A stretch of 64,000 bases of DNA from the NCBI RefSeq assembly GCF_041154505.1, contig NZ_AP028672.1, forward strand, positions 3,946,501-4,010,500, read 5' to 3'. Positions 24,982 to 33,963 of the stretch are shown one piece after another. The notes under the pieces are model-generated. The model saw nothing but the letters and a program-made list of their open reading frames with translations, did not search any database and was not told the origin of the DNA. The first letter of the stretch is position 1, and each line of letters starts with the position of its first letter. Position numbers and translations under genes: made by a program. Source of the stretch: Acidovorax sp. A79 (lineage in GTDB: Bacteria; Pseudomonadota; Gammaproteobacteria; Burkholderiales; Burkholderiaceae_C).

Positions 24982-25797
24982 TCAGTCCCAGGCGGGCGCC
25001 AGGCCTTCGGGGTTCACCAGCCGTTCGCCGCGGTCCAGCGCGGCGATGCGTGCCATGTCCTCGCCGGTCAACCGCAGCGGCCGGGCTTTCAGGTTGCTCG
25101 CCAGGTTGTCGCGCCGGGTGGACGAGGGAATCACGGCATACCCCAGCTGCATGGCCCAGGCCAGCGCCACCTGCGCGGTGGTGGCGCCGTGGGCCCGCGC
25201 GATGTCCGCCAGCACCGGGTCGCCCAGCACCTTGCCGTAGGCCAGGGTCATGTACGAGGTGGTGTGGATGCCCTGGCTGCGCGCGAAGTCCGCCACGGCG
25301 CGGTTCTGCAGATAGGGGTGCAGCTCGATCTGGTGCGTGGCGATGCGGTCGGCGCCGACGGCCGCGATGGCTTCGCGCAGCAGGGCGGTATTGAAGTTCG
25401 ACACGCCGATCAGGCGCGTGAGGCCCCGGGCCTGGGCCTCGGCCAGCGCGCCCATGAACTCGGCCACGGGCACGGCGCTGCCGGGCGAGGGCCAGTGGAT
25501 CAGCGTGAGGTCCACCTGGTCGGTGCGCAGCCTGGCCAGGCTGTCCTTCAGGCTCTGGACGAGCCGGTCGCCCGCCAGGTGCTCGGTCCAGACCTTCGTG
25601 GTGATGAAGAGCTCGCCGCGCGGCACGCCGCTGTCCGCGATGGCCTGGCCGACCTCGGCCTCGTTGCCATAGATCTGCGCCGTGTCGATGGCGCGATAGC
25701 CCAGGTCGAGCGCGTTGCGCACCGAGTCGATGACGACCTGGCCCTGGAGGCGGAAGGTGCCCAGGCCGAAGGCGGGAAGGGAAGGGGAAGAAGTCAT
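24982..25797 (-). CDS. Aldo/keto reductase (2,5-diketogluconate reductase type)
   Basis: 271-aa NADPH-dependent carbonyl reductase of the AKR5/DkgB type. The catalytic tetrad is visible: Asp in [13 protein letters not shown] with the Tyr of IYG, Lys in [11 protein letters not shown], His in [10 protein letters not shown]. The cofactor region [17 protein letters not shown] is intact. No signal peptide; cytoplasmic. It lies 63 bp downstream of the MFS gene on the same strand, so both may form one unit controlled by the divergent LysR regulator (inference). The physiological substrate cannot be told. Confidence 0.9.
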   Translation of the reverse strand: MTSSPSLPAFGLGTFRLQGQVVIDSVRNALDLGYRAIDTAQIYGNEAEVGQAIADSGVPRGELFITTKVWTEHLAGDRLVQSLKDSLARLRTDQVDLTLIHWPSPGSAVPVAEFMGALAEAQARGLTRLIGVSNFNTALLREAIAAVGADRIATHQIELHPYLQNRAVADFARSQGIHTTSYMTLAYGKVLGDPVLADIARAHGATTAQVALAWAMQLGYAVIPSSTRRDNLASNLKARPLRLTGEDMARIAALDRGERLVNPEGLAPAWD

Positions 25798-25860
25798 GGC
25801 GATTCCTGAAACGAAGCAAAAAAGGGGTGGGACAGAAAGAGTTGAGGGGGCGTGGGCTGC

Positions 25861-27063
25861 TCAGTGCCCCACGGGCACCGGCCCGCTGCCGCGCACCGGG
25901 ATGCCGCTGCGCCGGTCCAGCACGCCGCTGTAGTGCGTGAGCGCCAGGGACACCAGCACCACCAGGGCGCCGATCCAGGGCGTGTGCATCAGGCCCAGGT
26001 GCGTCACGATTAGGCCCCCGGCCCAGGCGGCGCCGGCGATGCCCAGGTTGAACGCCGCGATGTTCAGGCCCGAGGCCACGTCCACCGCCTGGGGCGTGAA
26101 ACGCTCGGCCTGCTTGACCACATACACCTGCAGCCCGGGCACGTTGCCGAACGCCACGGCGCCCCACAGCAGCACGGTGGCCAGGGCCAGCCAGGGGTGG
26201 GACGCGGTGAACTGCAGCAGCAGCAGCACGGCGGCCAGCAGCGCGAAGATGATGCGCAGCGCGGGGATGGGCCCCAGCCGGTCGGCCAGGCGGCCCCCCC
26301 AGATGTTGCCCACCGCCACCGAGACGCCGTACACCAGCATCACCCAGCCCACGGCACCGGCGCTGAAGCCCGCGATGTCGGTGAGGATGGGGGCGAGGAA
26401 GGTGAACGGGATGAACGTGCCGCCGTAGCCGATGGCCGTCTTGGCGTACACCAGCAGCAGGCGCGGCTCGGCCAGCACCCTGGCCTGCTGCACCAGCGAG
26501 GCGGGCGGGGTGTGGGCGATGTTGCGCGGCACGAAGATCGCGCTGCCGATGAAGGCCACCACGCCCAGTGCCGACACGGCCAGGAAGGTCTCGCGCCAGC
26601 CGAAATGCTGGCCGATGAACGTGCCCAGCGGCACGCCCGTGACCAGCGCCACGGTGAGGCCGGTGAACATGATGGCGATCGCGCTGGCGGCTTTCTCGCG
26701 CGGCACCAGGCCGGTGGCGATGGTCGAGCCGATCGAGAAGAACACGCCGTGCGCCAGCCCGGTGAGGATGCGCGCGGCCACCAGCGTTTCGTAGCTGGGC
26801 GCCTGCCAGGCCAGCAGGTTGCCGGCGGTGAACAGCGCCATCAGCGACAGCAGCAGCGCCTTGCGCGGCACGCGGCCGGTGAGGGCGGTGAGCACGGGCG
26901 CGCCCACGGCGACGCCCAGGGCGTACAGGCTGACCAGCAGGCCCGCCGAGGGGATGCTGATGGACAGGTCGGCCGCCACGGTGGGCAGCAGGCCAACGAT
27001 CACGAACTCGGTCGTGCCGATGGCGAAAGCGCTGAGCGTCAGCGCGAGCAAGGCAATGGGCAT
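25861..27063 (-). CDS. MFS efflux transporter (AraJ/NepI-like)
   Basis: 400-aa major facilitator of the drug:H+ antiporter-1 family with 12 predicted helices. Starts MPIALLALTLSAFAIGTTEFVIVGLLPTVA, typical of AraJ/YdhP-like exporters, and has the loop 2-3 motif A-like GRVPRKALLLSLM and motif C-like GLTVALVTGVPLGTFIG in helix 5. Likely exports sugars, nucleosides or toxic organics; no specific substrate is evident. Divergent from a LysR regulator 105 bp away, the usual layout for an inducible exporter. Confidence 0.9.
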   Translation of the reverse strand: MPIALLALTLSAFAIGTTEFVIVGLLPTVAADLSISIPSAGLLVSLYALGVAVGAPVLTALTGRVPRKALLLSLMALFTAGNLLAWQAPSYETLVAARILTGLAHGVFFSIGSTIATGLVPREKAASAIAIMFTGLTVALVTGVPLGTFIGQHFGWRETFLAVSALGVVAFIGSAIFVPRNIAHTPPASLVQQARVLAEPRLLLVYAKTAIGYGGTFIPFTFLAPILTDIAGFSAGAVGWVMLVYGVSVAVGNIWGGRLADRLGPIPALRIIFALLAAVLLLLQFTASHPWLALATVLLWGAVAFGNVPGLQVYVVKQAERFTPQAVDVASGLNIAAFNLGIAGAAWAGGLIVTHLGLMHTPWIGALVVLVSLALTHYSGVLDRRSGIPVRGSGPVPVGH

Positions 27064-27168
27064 GGAAACACTCCTGTGGACATGGGAAGGAGTGTGGGCG
27101 CTTCAGTCTTGCAGAAAAATACCGTTACGCTCCATAGATACTTGATCCAAAGTCAACAATGGAGGCCC

Positions 27169-28053
27169 ATGAAAACCACGCTCGAAGAACTGCAGGCCTT
27201 TGTGGCCGTTGTGGACGGCGGCTCCATCACGGCGGCGGCCGACCAGCTGGGGCAGACCGTCTCGGGCATCAGCCGGGCGCTGGCGCGGCTGGAGAAGAAG
27301 CTCGATACCACGCTGCTGCGCCGCACCACGCGCCGCGCCGCGCTGACCGAGGAGGGGCAGGCCTTCCTGCTGCGCACGCGCGCCATCCTGGCGTCCATCG
27401 ACGATGCCGAGGAGCACATGGCCGCGCGCCGCCAGCAGCCCGCGGGCCGCCTGCGCGTGAACGCGGCCACGCCCTTCATGCTGCACGCGGTGGTGCCGCT
27501 GGTGCCGGCGTTCCGTGCGGCCTACCCGCAGATCACGCTGGAGCTGGACACGGACGAGCTGAACATCGACCTGCTCGAGCGCCGCACCGACGTGGCCATC
27601 CGCATCGGCCACCTGCGCGACTCGACCCTGCACGCGCGCCCGCTGTGCACCAGCCGCATCCGCGTGCTGGCCAGCCCGGCCTACCTGGCCGCCCGGGGGC
27701 GGCCGCGGGCGGTGGAAGACCTGGCGCGGCACACCCTGCTGGGCTTCACGCAGCCGGAATCGCTCAACCGCTGGCCCCTGCGCGGCGCGCATGGCGACGA
27801 GTGGCCCACCGTGCCGGAGATCGCCGCGTCCAGCGGCGAGACGCTGCGCCAGCTGGCGCTGCAGGGCGCGGGCATCGTGTGCCTGTCGGATTTCATGACC
27901 GCCGCCGACCGCGCGCGCGGCGATCTGGTGCAGGTGCTGGCCAGGGACACGGCGGACGTGCGCCAGCCCGTGAGCGCCGTGTACTACCGCAACACGCAGC
28001 TGGCCGCGCGCATCGCGTGTTTCCTGGATTTTCTGCAGGAGCGCATGGGCTGA
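27169..28053 (+). CDS. LysR family transcriptional regulator
   Basis: 294 aa. N-terminal winged helix-turn-helix (residues 1-60: LEELQAFVAVVDGGSITAAADQLGQTVSGISRALARLEKKL) and a periplasmic-binding-like effector domain. ATG at 27169 is preceded by GGAGG; upstream in-frame codons are not conserved. It resembles the DsdC/YhcS-type subgroup (KTTLEELQAFV). Divergent from the MFS exporter, which with the aldo/keto reductase is the likely target. Confidence 0.92.
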   Translation: MKTTLEELQAFVAVVDGGSITAAADQLGQTVSGISRALARLEKKLDTTLLRRTTRRAALTEEGQAFLLRTRAILASIDDAEEHMAARRQQPAGRLRVNAATPFMLHAVVPLVPAFRAAYPQITLELDTDELNIDLLERRTDVAIRIGHLRDSTLHARPLCTSRIRVLASPAYLAARGRPRAVEDLARHTLLGFTQPESLNRWPLRGAHGDEWPTVPEIAASSGETLRQLALQGAGIVCLSDFMTAADRARGDLVQVLARDTADVRQPVSAVYYRNTQLAARIACFLDFLQERMG

Positions 28054-28085
28054 CTGGTGCCACGGCCCCTGCAGCCAGGGCCTGC

Positions 28086-28790
28086 TCAGCCGCGCGCCGG
28101 GATGTTCAGCCCCCTGGCCACGGCCGGGCGCGCCACGAAGGCTTCCAGCACGCGCTTTATTTCCTTGAACTGACCGAACTCCACCAGATCGCCCGCGCCG
28201 TAGAAGCCCACGAGGTTGCGCACCCAGGGCAGGATGGCGATGTCGGCGATGGTGTACTGCTCGCCCATCACCCATTGGCGGCCCTTCAGGCGCTCGTCCA
28301 GCACCTTGAGCAGGCGCCTGGACTCCGCCACATAGCGGTCGCGCGGGCGCTTGTCCTCGTAGTCCTTGCCCGCGAACTTGTGGAAGAAACCGAGCTGGCC
28401 GAACATCGGGCCCACGCCGCCCATCTGCCACATCACCCACTGCAGGGCCTCGTAACGCCCGGCCGTGTCCTGCGGGATCAGCTGGCCGGTCTTGCTCGCC
28501 AGGTACACCAGGATGGCGCCGGATTCGAACAGCGCCAGGGGCTTTCCGTCGGGCCCGTTCGGGTCCAGGATGGCCGGGATCTTGTTGTTGGGGTTGAGCG
28601 ACAGGAACTCGGGCGAGGTCTGGTCGCTGGTCTCGAAGCTCACCAGGTGCGGTTCGTAGGGCAGGCCCAGCTCTTCCAGCGCGATCGACACCTTCACGCC
28701 GTTGGGCGTGGGCAGGGAGTACAGCTGGATGCGCTCCGGGTGCCGGGCGGGCCATTTGCGGGTAATGGGAAAACTGGCGAGATCGGGCAT
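28086..28790 (-). CDS. Glutathione S-transferase, Nu class (YfcG/GstB-like)
   Basis: 234 aa. Thioredoxin-fold N-terminal domain with [19 protein letters not shown], the cis-Pro/GSH site [14 protein letters not shown] and [13 protein letters not shown]; then an all-helical domain ([19 protein letters not shown], typical of the Nu class, and the N-capping box [12 protein letters not shown]). Nu-class enzymes act mainly as glutathione-dependent disulfide reductases. Start at ATG 28790; an in-frame ATG 24 codons upstream gives a Pro-rich tail and is unlikely. Divergent from dapF. Confidence 0.9.
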   Translation of the reverse strand: MPDLASFPITRKWPARHPERIQLYSLPTPNGVKVSIALEELGLPYEPHLVSFETSDQTSPEFLSLNPNNKIPAILDPNGPDGKPLALFESGAILVYLASKTGQLIPQDTAGRYEALQWVMWQMGGVGPMFGQLGFFHKFAGKDYEDKRPRDRYVAESRRLLKVLDERLKGRQWVMGEQYTIADIAILPWVRNLVGFYGAGDLVEFGQFKEIKRVLEAFVARPAVARGLNIPARG

Positions 28791-28969
28791 GCGGGTCCTC
28801 GTTGGCGAATTGGGGGGTTGGGGAGGCGGCGGCCGGCGCGCGGGCGGGCCGCCACACGGCACAGCCTAAACCGGCGGAAAAACCGGTGCAGGCCGGGGTT
28901 CATTGGCGGGGTGGGGGTTCTGTCACAAGTTGCCCCCGGGCGGGGTGCCGCGCACGCCGGCCCACCGAC

Positions 28970-28975
28970 GATAAT
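28970..28975 (+). promoter_or_regulatory. -10-like box immediately before dapF
   Basis: GATAATCCGGCC-ATG: the hexamer GATAAT ends six bases before the dapF start codon, so a transcript from it would begin at or next to the ATG. No matching -35 hexamer. Similar arrangements precede lpxC and rlmI. Confidence 0.4.
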
Positions 28976-28981
28976 CCGGCC

Positions 28982-29863
28982 ATGCAGATTCCCTTTACCA
29001 AAATGCAGGGCGCGGGCAACGATTTCGTGGTGCTCGACGAAACCCAGGGCCGCCTGGGGCTCGGCGCCGCCCAATACCGTTTCCTCGCCGACCGCCACTT
29101 CGGTGTGGGGGCCGACCAGATCCTCACGGTGCGGCCTTCGCCAGCGGACGGTATCGACTTCGAATACGTGATCCACAACGCCGATGGCGGCGAGGTGGAG
29201 CAGTGTGGCAACGGCGCCCGCTGCTTCGCGCGCTTTGTGCACGACAAGGGCCTGTCGGGCAAGGACACCCTGCGGGTGCAGACCAAAAGCGGCGTGATCG
29301 CCCCCCGCCTCACCCCCGATGGCCGCGTCACCGTGGACATGGGCCGACCGCAGTTCGAGCCCGCCCGGGTGCCGTTTGATGCCAGTGGTTTGACCGCCGT
29401 GGCACAAGGCTCAGGACAAAAATGGCCGCTGGCGCTGGATGGTAAAGCGCTGACAGCTACTGTTTTGGTAGCAGTTGTCTCCATGGGCAACCCGCACGCC
29501 GTGCAGCTGGTGGACAACGTGGACACCGCCCCGGTGCTGGAAGCGGGCCCCCTGGTCGAGCGCCATGCGCGTTTTCCGCAGCGCGTGAATGCAGGCTTTT
29601 TGCAGATCGTGGACCGCGCCCATGTGCGGCTGCGCGTGTTCGAGCGCGGCGTGGGCGAAACCCTGGCCTGCGGCTCGGGGGCCTGCGCGGCCGTGGCGGC
29701 CGGCATCCGCCTGGGCCTGCTCGACAACGAGGTGCATGTGGACACGCGCGGCGGCCGCCTCACCATCGCCTGGAGCGGCCAGGAGGCCGATTCCGTTTTC
29801 ATGACCGGCCCCGCCACCACGGTGTTCGAAGGCCGGATCGACATTCCTGACACCCTCCTATGA
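28982..29863 (+). CDS. dapF: Diaminopimelate epimerase
   Basis: 293 aa. Converts LL- to meso-diaminopimelate, needed for lysine and for the peptidoglycan built by the genes at 40-55 kb. The two catalytic cysteines are in [12 protein letters not shown] and [12 protein letters not shown]; the start [20 protein letters not shown] is typical. Between VPF and VVSMGNPH the enzyme is about 11 residues longer than E. coli DapF; this stretch ([22 protein letters not shown], residues about 143-166 in part) is encoded by dispersed repeat copy D. Its 3' end overlaps the DUF484 gene (ATGA). Confidence 0.95.
   Translation: MQIPFTKMQGAGNDFVVLDETQGRLGLGAAQYRFLADRHFGVGADQILTVRPSPADGIDFEYVIHNADGGEVEQCGNGARCFARFVHDKGLSGKDTLRVQTKSGVIAPRLTPDGRVTVDMGRPQFEPARVPFDASGLTAVAQGSGQKWPLALDGKALTATVLVAVVSMGNPHAVQLVDNVDTAPVLEAGPLVERHARFPQRVNAGFLQIVDRAHVRLRVFERGVGETLACGSGACAAVAAGIRLGLLDNEVHVDTRGGRLTIAWSGQEADSVFMTGPATTVFEGRIDIPDTLL
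29416..29475. repeat. Dispersed TAGCTGCT repeat, copy D, inside dapF
   Basis: Minus strand GCTACCAAAACAGTAGCTGT, CAGCGCTTTACCATCCAGCG and CCAGCGGCCATTTTTG, aligning with copy C over its full length. It is read in frame by dapF on the opposite strand. Confidence 0.75.
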
Positions 29864-30549
29864 CGTCCCACATCCCCCCGATCACCGAAGACGACATCGC
29901 CCAGTTCCTCACCAACACGCCGGGCTTCTTCGAACGCCATGCCGAGGTGCTGGCCAGCGTGCAGATCACCAGCCCCCACGGCGCGCGCGCCGTGAGCCTG
30001 CAGGAGCGCCAGGCCGAGATGCTGCGCGAGAAGATCAAGGGCCTGGAGCAGCGCATCATGGAAATGGTGCGCAACAGCACCGAAAACGCCGCCATCGCTC
30101 ACAAGGTGCACCAGTGGACGAGCGCGCTGCTGCAGGTGCGCGACCCGTTCGACCTGCCGCAGGCGGTGGTCGATGGCGTGCGCACCCTGTTCGAGGTGCC
30201 CCAGGCCGCGGTGCGCGTGTGGGAGGTGGCCGCGCCGTACATCGATGCCGACTTCACCCAGGGCGCCAGCGAAGACGCCCGCGCGTTCGCCTCGTCGCTG
30301 ACCATGCCGTTCTGCGGCCCCAACCTGGGGTTCGAGCCCGCAGGCTGGCTCGCGGCCGAGGCGGGCGAACCCGCCCAGTCGCTGGCCCTGCTGCCGCTGC
30401 GCGAAGGCGCCATCGACAGCGCCACGCCCGCGTTCGGCCTGCTGGTGCTGGGCTCGCAAGACCCCCAGCGGTTTGATGCCACGATGGGCACGGAATTTCT
30501 GTCGCGCATGGCAGAACTCGCCAGTGCCGCCCTGCTGCGGCTGAAGTGA
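29860..30549 (+). CDS. DUF484 family protein
   Basis: 229 aa. DUF484 proteins are GAF-like and of unknown function, and are almost always found between dapF and xerC in proteobacteria, as here. N-terminal [19 protein letters not shown] and the coiled segment [21 protein letters not shown] are characteristic; the C-terminal part resembles a GAF sensor ([24 protein letters not shown]). Coupled to dapF by ATGA. Followed by a GC-rich repeat before xerC. Confidence 0.9.
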   Translation: MTSHIPPITEDDIAQFLTNTPGFFERHAEVLASVQITSPHGARAVSLQERQAEMLREKIKGLEQRIMEMVRNSTENAAIAHKVHQWTSALLQVRDPFDLPQAVVDGVRTLFEVPQAAVRVWEVAAPYIDADFTQGASEDARAFASSLTMPFCGPNLGFEPAGWLAAEAGEPAQSLALLPLREGAIDSATPAFGLLVLGSQDPQRFDATMGTEFLSRMAELASAALLRLK

Positions 30550-30550
30550 T

Positions 30551-30655
30551 GCCCCCCTGTGCGGCTGCGCCGCTTCCCCCCTGCGGGGGGACGCCACCCC
30601 CGGCCCGGCAAAGCCGGTTCCACGGTGGCGCTGGCCTTGGGGCGCGCCAGTTGCC
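30551..30655. repeat. GC-rich dispersed repeat between DUF484 gene and xerC
   Basis: CTGTGCGGCTGCGCCGCTTCCCCCCTGCGGGGGGACGCC followed by CCGGCAAAGCCGGTTCCACG, right after the stop codon. Contains GCGGC/GCCGC and CCCCC/GGGGG hairpins plus CCGG-CAAAG-CCGG. Confidence 0.65.
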
Positions 30656-30668
30656 TGGGTAATGCCCC

Positions 30669-31646
30669 GTGTCCGACATGCTGGCCACACAGACTCCCCC
30701 GGACCCGCACGTCCTGCGTTACCTGGAGCATGTGCGCGTCGAAAAGCGGCTGGCGGCGCGCACGCTCACGCTCTACACCCTGGACCTTGAAAAGCTCGCG
30801 CAGTTTGCGGCGGGGGTCGGCGTGCCCCTGCTGCAGCTGCAGACCGCGCACATCCGCCGTTTTGTGGCGCAGATGCACAGCGGCGGGCGCAGCGGGCGGG
30901 GGATTGCGCTCATCCTCTCGGGCTGGCGCGGGTTCTTCATCTGGGCGGGGCGGCAGGGGCTGATCCCGCACAACCCCGTGCAGGACGTGCGCGCCCCCAA
31001 GGCGCCCAAGCCCCTGCCCAAGGCGCTGGGGGTGGACGACGCCGTGCGGCTGGCCGAATTCGACAACACCGGCGCCGACCCCTGGCTGGAGGCGCGCGAT
31101 GCGGCCATGGTGGAGCTGCTGTATGGGTGCGGCCTGCGCGTGGGCGAACTCGCGGGGCTCGACGCCATCCCCAACGCCGACACCCAGCGCCTGGGCCGGG
31201 GCTGGGTGGACCTGCAGGCCGGCGAGGCCCATGTGTTCGGCAAGGGCAGCAAGCGCCGCAGCGTGCCCGTGGGGCGCGCGGCCACTGCAGCGCTGCAGGC
31301 TTGGTTGCTACTGCGGGCCACGCCCTTCGGCGGTGAAGGATCAGCGCGGCTTGACACCGCACTGTTCGTCGGCCAGCGCGGCAAGCGGCTCACGGCGCAG
31401 TCGATCTGGCTGCGCCTGCGCCAGCGCAGCCAGCAGGCGGGCCTGACCACGCCGGTGCACCCGCACATGCTGCGCCACTCGTTCGCCAGCCACCTGCTGC
31501 AAAGCAGCGGCGACCTGCGCGCGGTGCAGGAGCTGCTGGGCCACGCCAACATCACCACCACGCAGGTCTACACGCGGCTCGATTTCCAGCACCTGGCCAA
31601 GGTGTATGACGCGGCGCATCCTCGGGCGAGAAAGAAGCCCCCCTGA
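30669..31646 (+). CDS. xerC: Tyrosine recombinase XerC
   Basis: 325-aa site-specific recombinase that resolves chromosome dimers at dif with XerD and FtsK. Core-binding domain (LRYLEHVRVEKRLAARTLTLYTLDL) and catalytic domain with Arg in YGCGLRVGELAGLD, Lys in GKGSKRRSVPV, His-x-x-Arg in HPHMLRHSFASHLL, His in LLGHANITTTQVY and the nucleophile Tyr in TQVYTRLDF. The GTG at 30669 or the ATG at 30678 could be the start. The dapF-DUF484-xerC order is the classical gammaproteobacterial and betaproteobacterial arrangement. Confidence 0.94.
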   Translation: MSDMLATQTPPDPHVLRYLEHVRVEKRLAARTLTLYTLDLEKLAQFAAGVGVPLLQLQTAHIRRFVAQMHSGGRSGRGIALILSGWRGFFIWAGRQGLIPHNPVQDVRAPKAPKPLPKALGVDDAVRLAEFDNTGADPWLEARDAAMVELLYGCGLRVGELAGLDAIPNADTQRLGRGWVDLQAGEAHVFGKGSKRRSVPVGRAATAALQAWLLLRATPFGGEGSARLDTALFVGQRGKRLTAQSIWLRLRQRSQQAGLTTPVHPHMLRHSFASHLLQSSGDLRAVQELLGHANITTTQVYTRLDFQHLAKVYDAAHPRARKKPP

Positions 31647-31713
31647 GGCGCTGCGCGCCTTCCCCCGGAGGGGGACGCACCCGGTGGCCCGGCACAGCCG
31701 GTTCCACGGGTGC
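31644..31713. repeat. GC-rich dispersed repeat after xerC
   Basis: CCTGAGGCGCTGCGCGCCTTCCCCCGGAGGGGGACGC then CCGGCACAGCCGGTTCCACG, overlapping the xerC stop. GGCGC-TGC-GCGCC and CCCCC/GGGGG stems are adjacent; likely a 3' end structure for the dapF operon. Confidence 0.68.
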
Positions 31714-31883
31714 ACTGGTGGGGGCGGTGCGCGCTGCGGGCGTTGGTGGCGTGTGGACGGCTTCTGGCGCTGATCGGGCATGCCGGTGGGCTGCGGCCGT
31801 GGGCCGGTGCCACGGAACCAAGATGTGACGCCGTGCATCCGAGCAAGGGGTGCTTGCTGTAGGGCGCCTTGGAGTGTCTCGCC

Positions 31884-32555
31884 ATGCTGCTGAAATGGAT
31901 CAAATCGAACCGTGGGTTCCTCGTGCTGCTGCTGTGCTTCGGCATCTTTCGCACGGCGGTGGCGGACTGGAATCCGATTCCTTCGGGGTCCATGCGGCCC
32001 ACGCTGCTCGAAGGGGACGTGGTGTTCGTCAACCGGCTGGCCTATGACCTGAAGCTGCCGCTCACCGATGTGGTGCTGGCGCGCCTGGGCGAGCCCGCGC
32101 GGGGCGATGTGGTCACGTTCTCGTCACCGCGCGATGGCACGCGGCTGATCAAGCGCATCGCGGCGCTGCCGGGCGACACGGTGGAGATGCGCGACGAGGT
32201 GCTGTACCTCAACGGCGAGGCCGCACGCTACGACGCGCCCGAGGCGGTGACCGAACACCTGGCCGAGCTGGGCGCGCAGGTGCCCGCCACCCGCTGGACG
32301 GAGCACCTGCAGGGCCACGAGCGCCGGGTGCAATGGCTGCAGGGCGTGACGGCACACCGCAGCTTCGGCCCGGTGACGGTGCCCGAGGGCCAGTACCTGG
32401 TGCTGGGCGACAACCGCGACAACAGCGCGGACTCCCGCTACATCGGCTTCGTCCCGCGTCACCTGCTCATCGGCCAGGCGCGGCGCGTGCTGGTGTCGGC
32501 CGACATCCTGGAAAACTGGGCGCCGCGCCTGGGCCGCATCGGGCACGCGCTCTGA
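31884..32555 (+). CDS. lepB: Signal peptidase I family protein
   Basis: 223-aa S26 peptidase that cleaves signal peptides on the periplasmic side of the inner membrane. One N-terminal helix (GFLVLLLCFGIFRTAVA), catalytic Ser in PSGSMRPTLLEGD, general-base Lys in RLIKRIAALPGDTV and box E GDNRDNSADSRYIGFV. It has one membrane segment, not two as in E. coli LepB, and it is not next to lepA or rnc, so it may be a second signal peptidase in the genome. ATG at 31884 has GGAG nine bases upstream; an in-frame TTG lies five codons before it. Confidence 0.9.
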   Translation: MLLKWIKSNRGFLVLLLCFGIFRTAVADWNPIPSGSMRPTLLEGDVVFVNRLAYDLKLPLTDVVLARLGEPARGDVVTFSSPRDGTRLIKRIAALPGDTVEMRDEVLYLNGEAARYDAPEAVTEHLAELGAQVPATRWTEHLQGHERRVQWLQGVTAHRSFGPVTVPEGQYLVLGDNRDNSADSRYIGFVPRHLLIGQARRVLVSADILENWAPRLGRIGHAL

Positions 32556-32613
32556 CGCGCTGGCGCCAGCCCCGGGGCTGGCGTGGGGCCATTCACGCGA
32601 CAATCGCCCCATC

Positions 32614-33849
32614 ATGAAAACCCTTCGCCTTCGCCCTGGCAAAGAGCGCTCGCTCTTGCGCCGCCACCCCTGGATCTTTGAATCGGCCATCGCCAAGGGC
32701 GGCGGCGACAGCGGCGAGACCGTGCGCGTGGAATCGCACGAGGGCCAGTTCCTGGCCTGGGCGGCGTTCAGCCCCAGCTCGCGCATCCGCGCGCGGGTGT
32801 GGAGCTTTGACGAGGCGCAGCGTATCGATGCTCCTTTTTTCATAGCTGCTTGCGCGCGCTCCATCATCGCCAGAGCCCGTTTTGATGTACAAAGCGACGG
32901 TGTGCGCCTGGTGCACGGCGAGTCCGACGGCCTGCCGGGCCTCATCGTGGACCGCTATGGCGACACCCTGGTGGCGCAGTTCACCAGCGCCGGGACCGAG
33001 CGCTGGAAGGACGTGATCGCCGATGCCCTGCTGCGCGAGACGGGCCTGGCCAAGCTCTATGAACGCTCGGATGCCAGCGTGCGCGCGCTCGAAGGCCTCC
33101 CGCCCGCCACCGGCTGGCTGCGCGGCGGCCCCACGGGCGCGCCGGGCGACGGCGAAGGCCCGCCGCTCGAGCTCACCATCCACGAACACCAGTGGAACCT
33201 GACGCTGAACATCGCCGAAGGCCACAAGACCGGCTTCTACCTGGACCAGCGCGACAGCCGCAAGCGTTTTGCCGACTACGCGCAGCGCCTGGGCTTCAAG
33301 GATGTGCTCAACTGCTTTTGCTACACCGGCGGCTTCAGCGTGGCCGCGCTGGCCGGCATGCGCGCCAGCGGCGCATCGGCGGACGGGCATGTGACGTCCA
33401 TCGACTCCTCGGGCCCGGCCCTGGAGCGCGCCCGCGCCCATGTGGCGCTCAACGGGTTCGACCTGAACCACGCGAGCTTCCTGGACGCGGACGTGAACGC
33501 CTCGCTGCGCCAGTTCCTCAAGGAAGGCCGGCGCTTCGACGCCATCGTGCTCGACCCGCCGAAGTTCGCGCCCACGGCGGCCCACGCCGAGCGCGCTGCA
33601 CGCGCGTACAAGGACATCAACCGCCTGGCGCTGCAGCTGCTCACGCCGGGCGGCGTGCTGTTCACCTTCTCGTGCTCGGGCGGCATCAGCGCCGACCTGT
33701 TCCACAAGATCGTGGCATCTGCGGGCGCCGACGCGGGCGTGGACGGCTTCATCCTGGAGCGCCTGGGCGGCGCGCCCGACCACCCGATGACCCTGGAATT
33801 CCCCGAAGGCGAGTACCTCAAGGGGCTGGTGGTGATGCGCAAGGGCTGA
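32614..33849 (+). CDS. rlmI: 23S rRNA m5C methyltransferase of the RlmI family
   Basis: 411 aa. N-terminal PUA domain (LRPGKERSLLRRHPWIFESAI), middle EEHEE-like domain (VRLVHGESDGLPGLIVDRYGD), and C-terminal SAM-dependent Rossmann domain (GHKTGFYLDQRDSRK; VLNCFCYTGGFSVAAL; AIVLDPPKFAPT; VLFTFSCSGGIS), with the two conserved Cys of m5C enzymes. E. coli RlmI makes m5C1962 of 23S rRNA. Residues about 74-93 (FFIAACARSIIARARFDV) are encoded by dispersed repeat copy E yet keep the family length. A -10-like GACAAT ends nine bases before the ATG. Confidence 0.92.
   Translation: MKTLRLRPGKERSLLRRHPWIFESAIAKGGGDSGETVRVESHEGQFLAWAAFSPSSRIRARVWSFDEAQRIDAPFFIAACARSIIARARFDVQSDGVRLVHGESDGLPGLIVDRYGDTLVAQFTSAGTERWKDVIADALLRETGLAKLYERSDASVRALEGLPPATGWLRGGPTGAPGDGEGPPLELTIHEHQWNLTLNIAEGHKTGFYLDQRDSRKRFADYAQRLGFKDVLNCFCYTGGFSVAALAGMRASGASADGHVTSIDSSGPALERARAHVALNGFDLNHASFLDADVNASLRQFLKEGRRFDAIVLDPPKFAPTAAHAERAARAYKDINRLALQLLTPGGVLFTFSCSGGISADLFHKIVASAGADAGVDGFILERLGGAPDHPMTLEFPEGEYLKGLVVMRKG
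32834..32892. repeat. Dispersed TAGCTGCT repeat, copy E, inside rlmI
   Basis: TTTTTTCATAGCTGCTTGCG, then CTCCATCATCGCCAGAGCCC and TTTTGATGTAC, aligned along its length with copies F and C. Read in frame on the forward strand. Confidence 0.75.
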
Positions 33850-33963
33850 GCGCGGCAAGGGCTTGACAGCGTCGGTACACTGAAAACAACCCCTTGCGCC
33901 ACGCACACCCGGCCCGCAGTGCCGGGTGCAGCGCATGGGTTCATCCCTTGAAGGACAAGAAAC

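Noticed and set aside
26197..27168. N-terminal extension of the LysR regulator by 324 codons
   Set aside because: It is antisense to the MFS gene; the GGAGG-preceded ATG at 27169 begins the conserved winged helix.
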